A DNA stretch of 12,754 bases from assembly GCA_900771185.1 (NCBI GenBank), contig CAAGND010000048.1, positions 1 through 12,754 of the forward strand, read 5' to 3'. Below the pieces are notes generated by a model, which searched no databases, was not told where the DNA came from, and saw nothing but the letters and a program-made list of their open reading frames with translations. Shown in pieces: positions 12,530 through 12,754 of this stretch. A program made the translations under genes and the position numbers. How positions within the stretch are numbered: position 1 is the stretch's first letter; every line of letters starts with the position of its first letter. The DNA comes from Clostridia bacterium (GTDB taxonomy: Bacteria > Bacillota > Clostridia > Oscillospirales > Acutalibacteraceae).

Positions 12530-12754
12530 TTACGGTTCAAGCCTGCTTATATCTCTCGGATAGAGCGAGCAGGCACGGATATTCTCCTCGCCGAGCAGCC
12601 TCATGACAAGGCGCTCGAGTCCGATGCCCAAGCCCCCGTGAGGCGGCGCACCGTATTTGTGGAACATCAGATAGCTCTCGAACTCATCGGGGTCAAGACC
12701 CTTGGAGCGCATCTTGTTTATCTGCTCGTTATAGTCGTGTATACGCTGACCGCC
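12530..12754 (-). CDS. aspS: Aspartyl-tRNA synthetase, C-terminal part (5' end outside window)
   Basis: Only the last 74 residues are inside the window; the frame is open to the edge. The fragment starts with GGQRIHDYNEQINKM and carries class II aaRS motif 3 as GGLGIGLERLVMRLLG, then ends 'YPRDISRLEP'. The GGQR...Y opening, absence of any domain after motif 3, and the FPRD-x-RL-type ending point to the compact archaeal-type AspRS, not the longer bacterial type with its GAD insertion. In Clostridia such enzymes are associated with GatCAB and are often non-discriminating, charging Asp on tRNA(Asn) as well as tRNA(Asp). AsnRS is the main alternative because it shares this catalytic core. The gene lies 26 nt upstream of gatC. 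Confidence 0.8.
   Translation of the reverse strand, partial: GGQRIHDYNEQINKMRSKGLDPDEFESYLMFHKYGAPPHGGLGIGLERLVMRLLGEENIRACSLYPRDISRLEP

Overview
Every gene in this window lies on the minus strand, so transcription runs from high to low coordinates. The genes are closely packed, with overlaps of 1, 4 and 8 nt at three junctions, Shine-Dalgarno sequences of AGGAGG type and SigA-like promoters. The layout points to a low- to mid-GC Firmicute of class Clostridia, probably an Oscillospirales/Ruminococcaceae-type gut or anaerobic lineage. This rests on gene content: the core order darA-holB-ricT ... yabB-type methyltransferase-rsmI is the one known near tmk in Bacillus subtilis, and an AspRS of apparent archaeal type sits with gatCAB. 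No rRNA, tRNA, CRISPR array, plasmid or phage gene was seen.

From right to left there are five blocks. (1) 12754-9260: the 3' end of aspS, then gatC, gatA and gatB, ended by a strong hairpin terminator. Together these make Asn-tRNA(Asn) and/or Gln-tRNA(Gln) by transamidation. (2) 9202-7070: an extended -10 promoter drives a TrhA/hemolysin III membrane protein, a nicotinamidase-like cysteine hydrolase and a TauE/SafE permease, ended by a 10-bp perfect hairpin. (3) 6961-3392: an Orn/Lys/Arg decarboxylase-family PLP enzyme with its own promoter, then darA (c-di-AMP receptor), holB (clamp-loader delta') and ricT. A second promoter sits just before darA. (4) 3321-2851: a small 2x[4Fe-4S] ferredoxin with its own promoter. 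Its 3' untranslated region holds an unusual ~150-bp highly structured, inverted-repeat-bounded element flanked by two copies of a 27-bp hairpin repeat. (5) 2838-17: a promoter drives a RAYT (REP-associated tyrosine transposase) gene, a tRNA1(Val)-type adenine methyltransferase, rsmI and an unrecognised one-pass membrane protein.

Most of the window is housekeeping. The accessory interest lies at 2244-3082. The RAYT gene carries two inverted REP-like units (GTAG plus a 20-bp palindrome) inside its own reading frame, and these are translated as AIHESP and AIRESP. The gene also leads a translation/rRNA-modification operon. Next to it is the structured repeat element in the ferredoxin 3' UTR. Family names come from motif recognition by eye; no database search was run.
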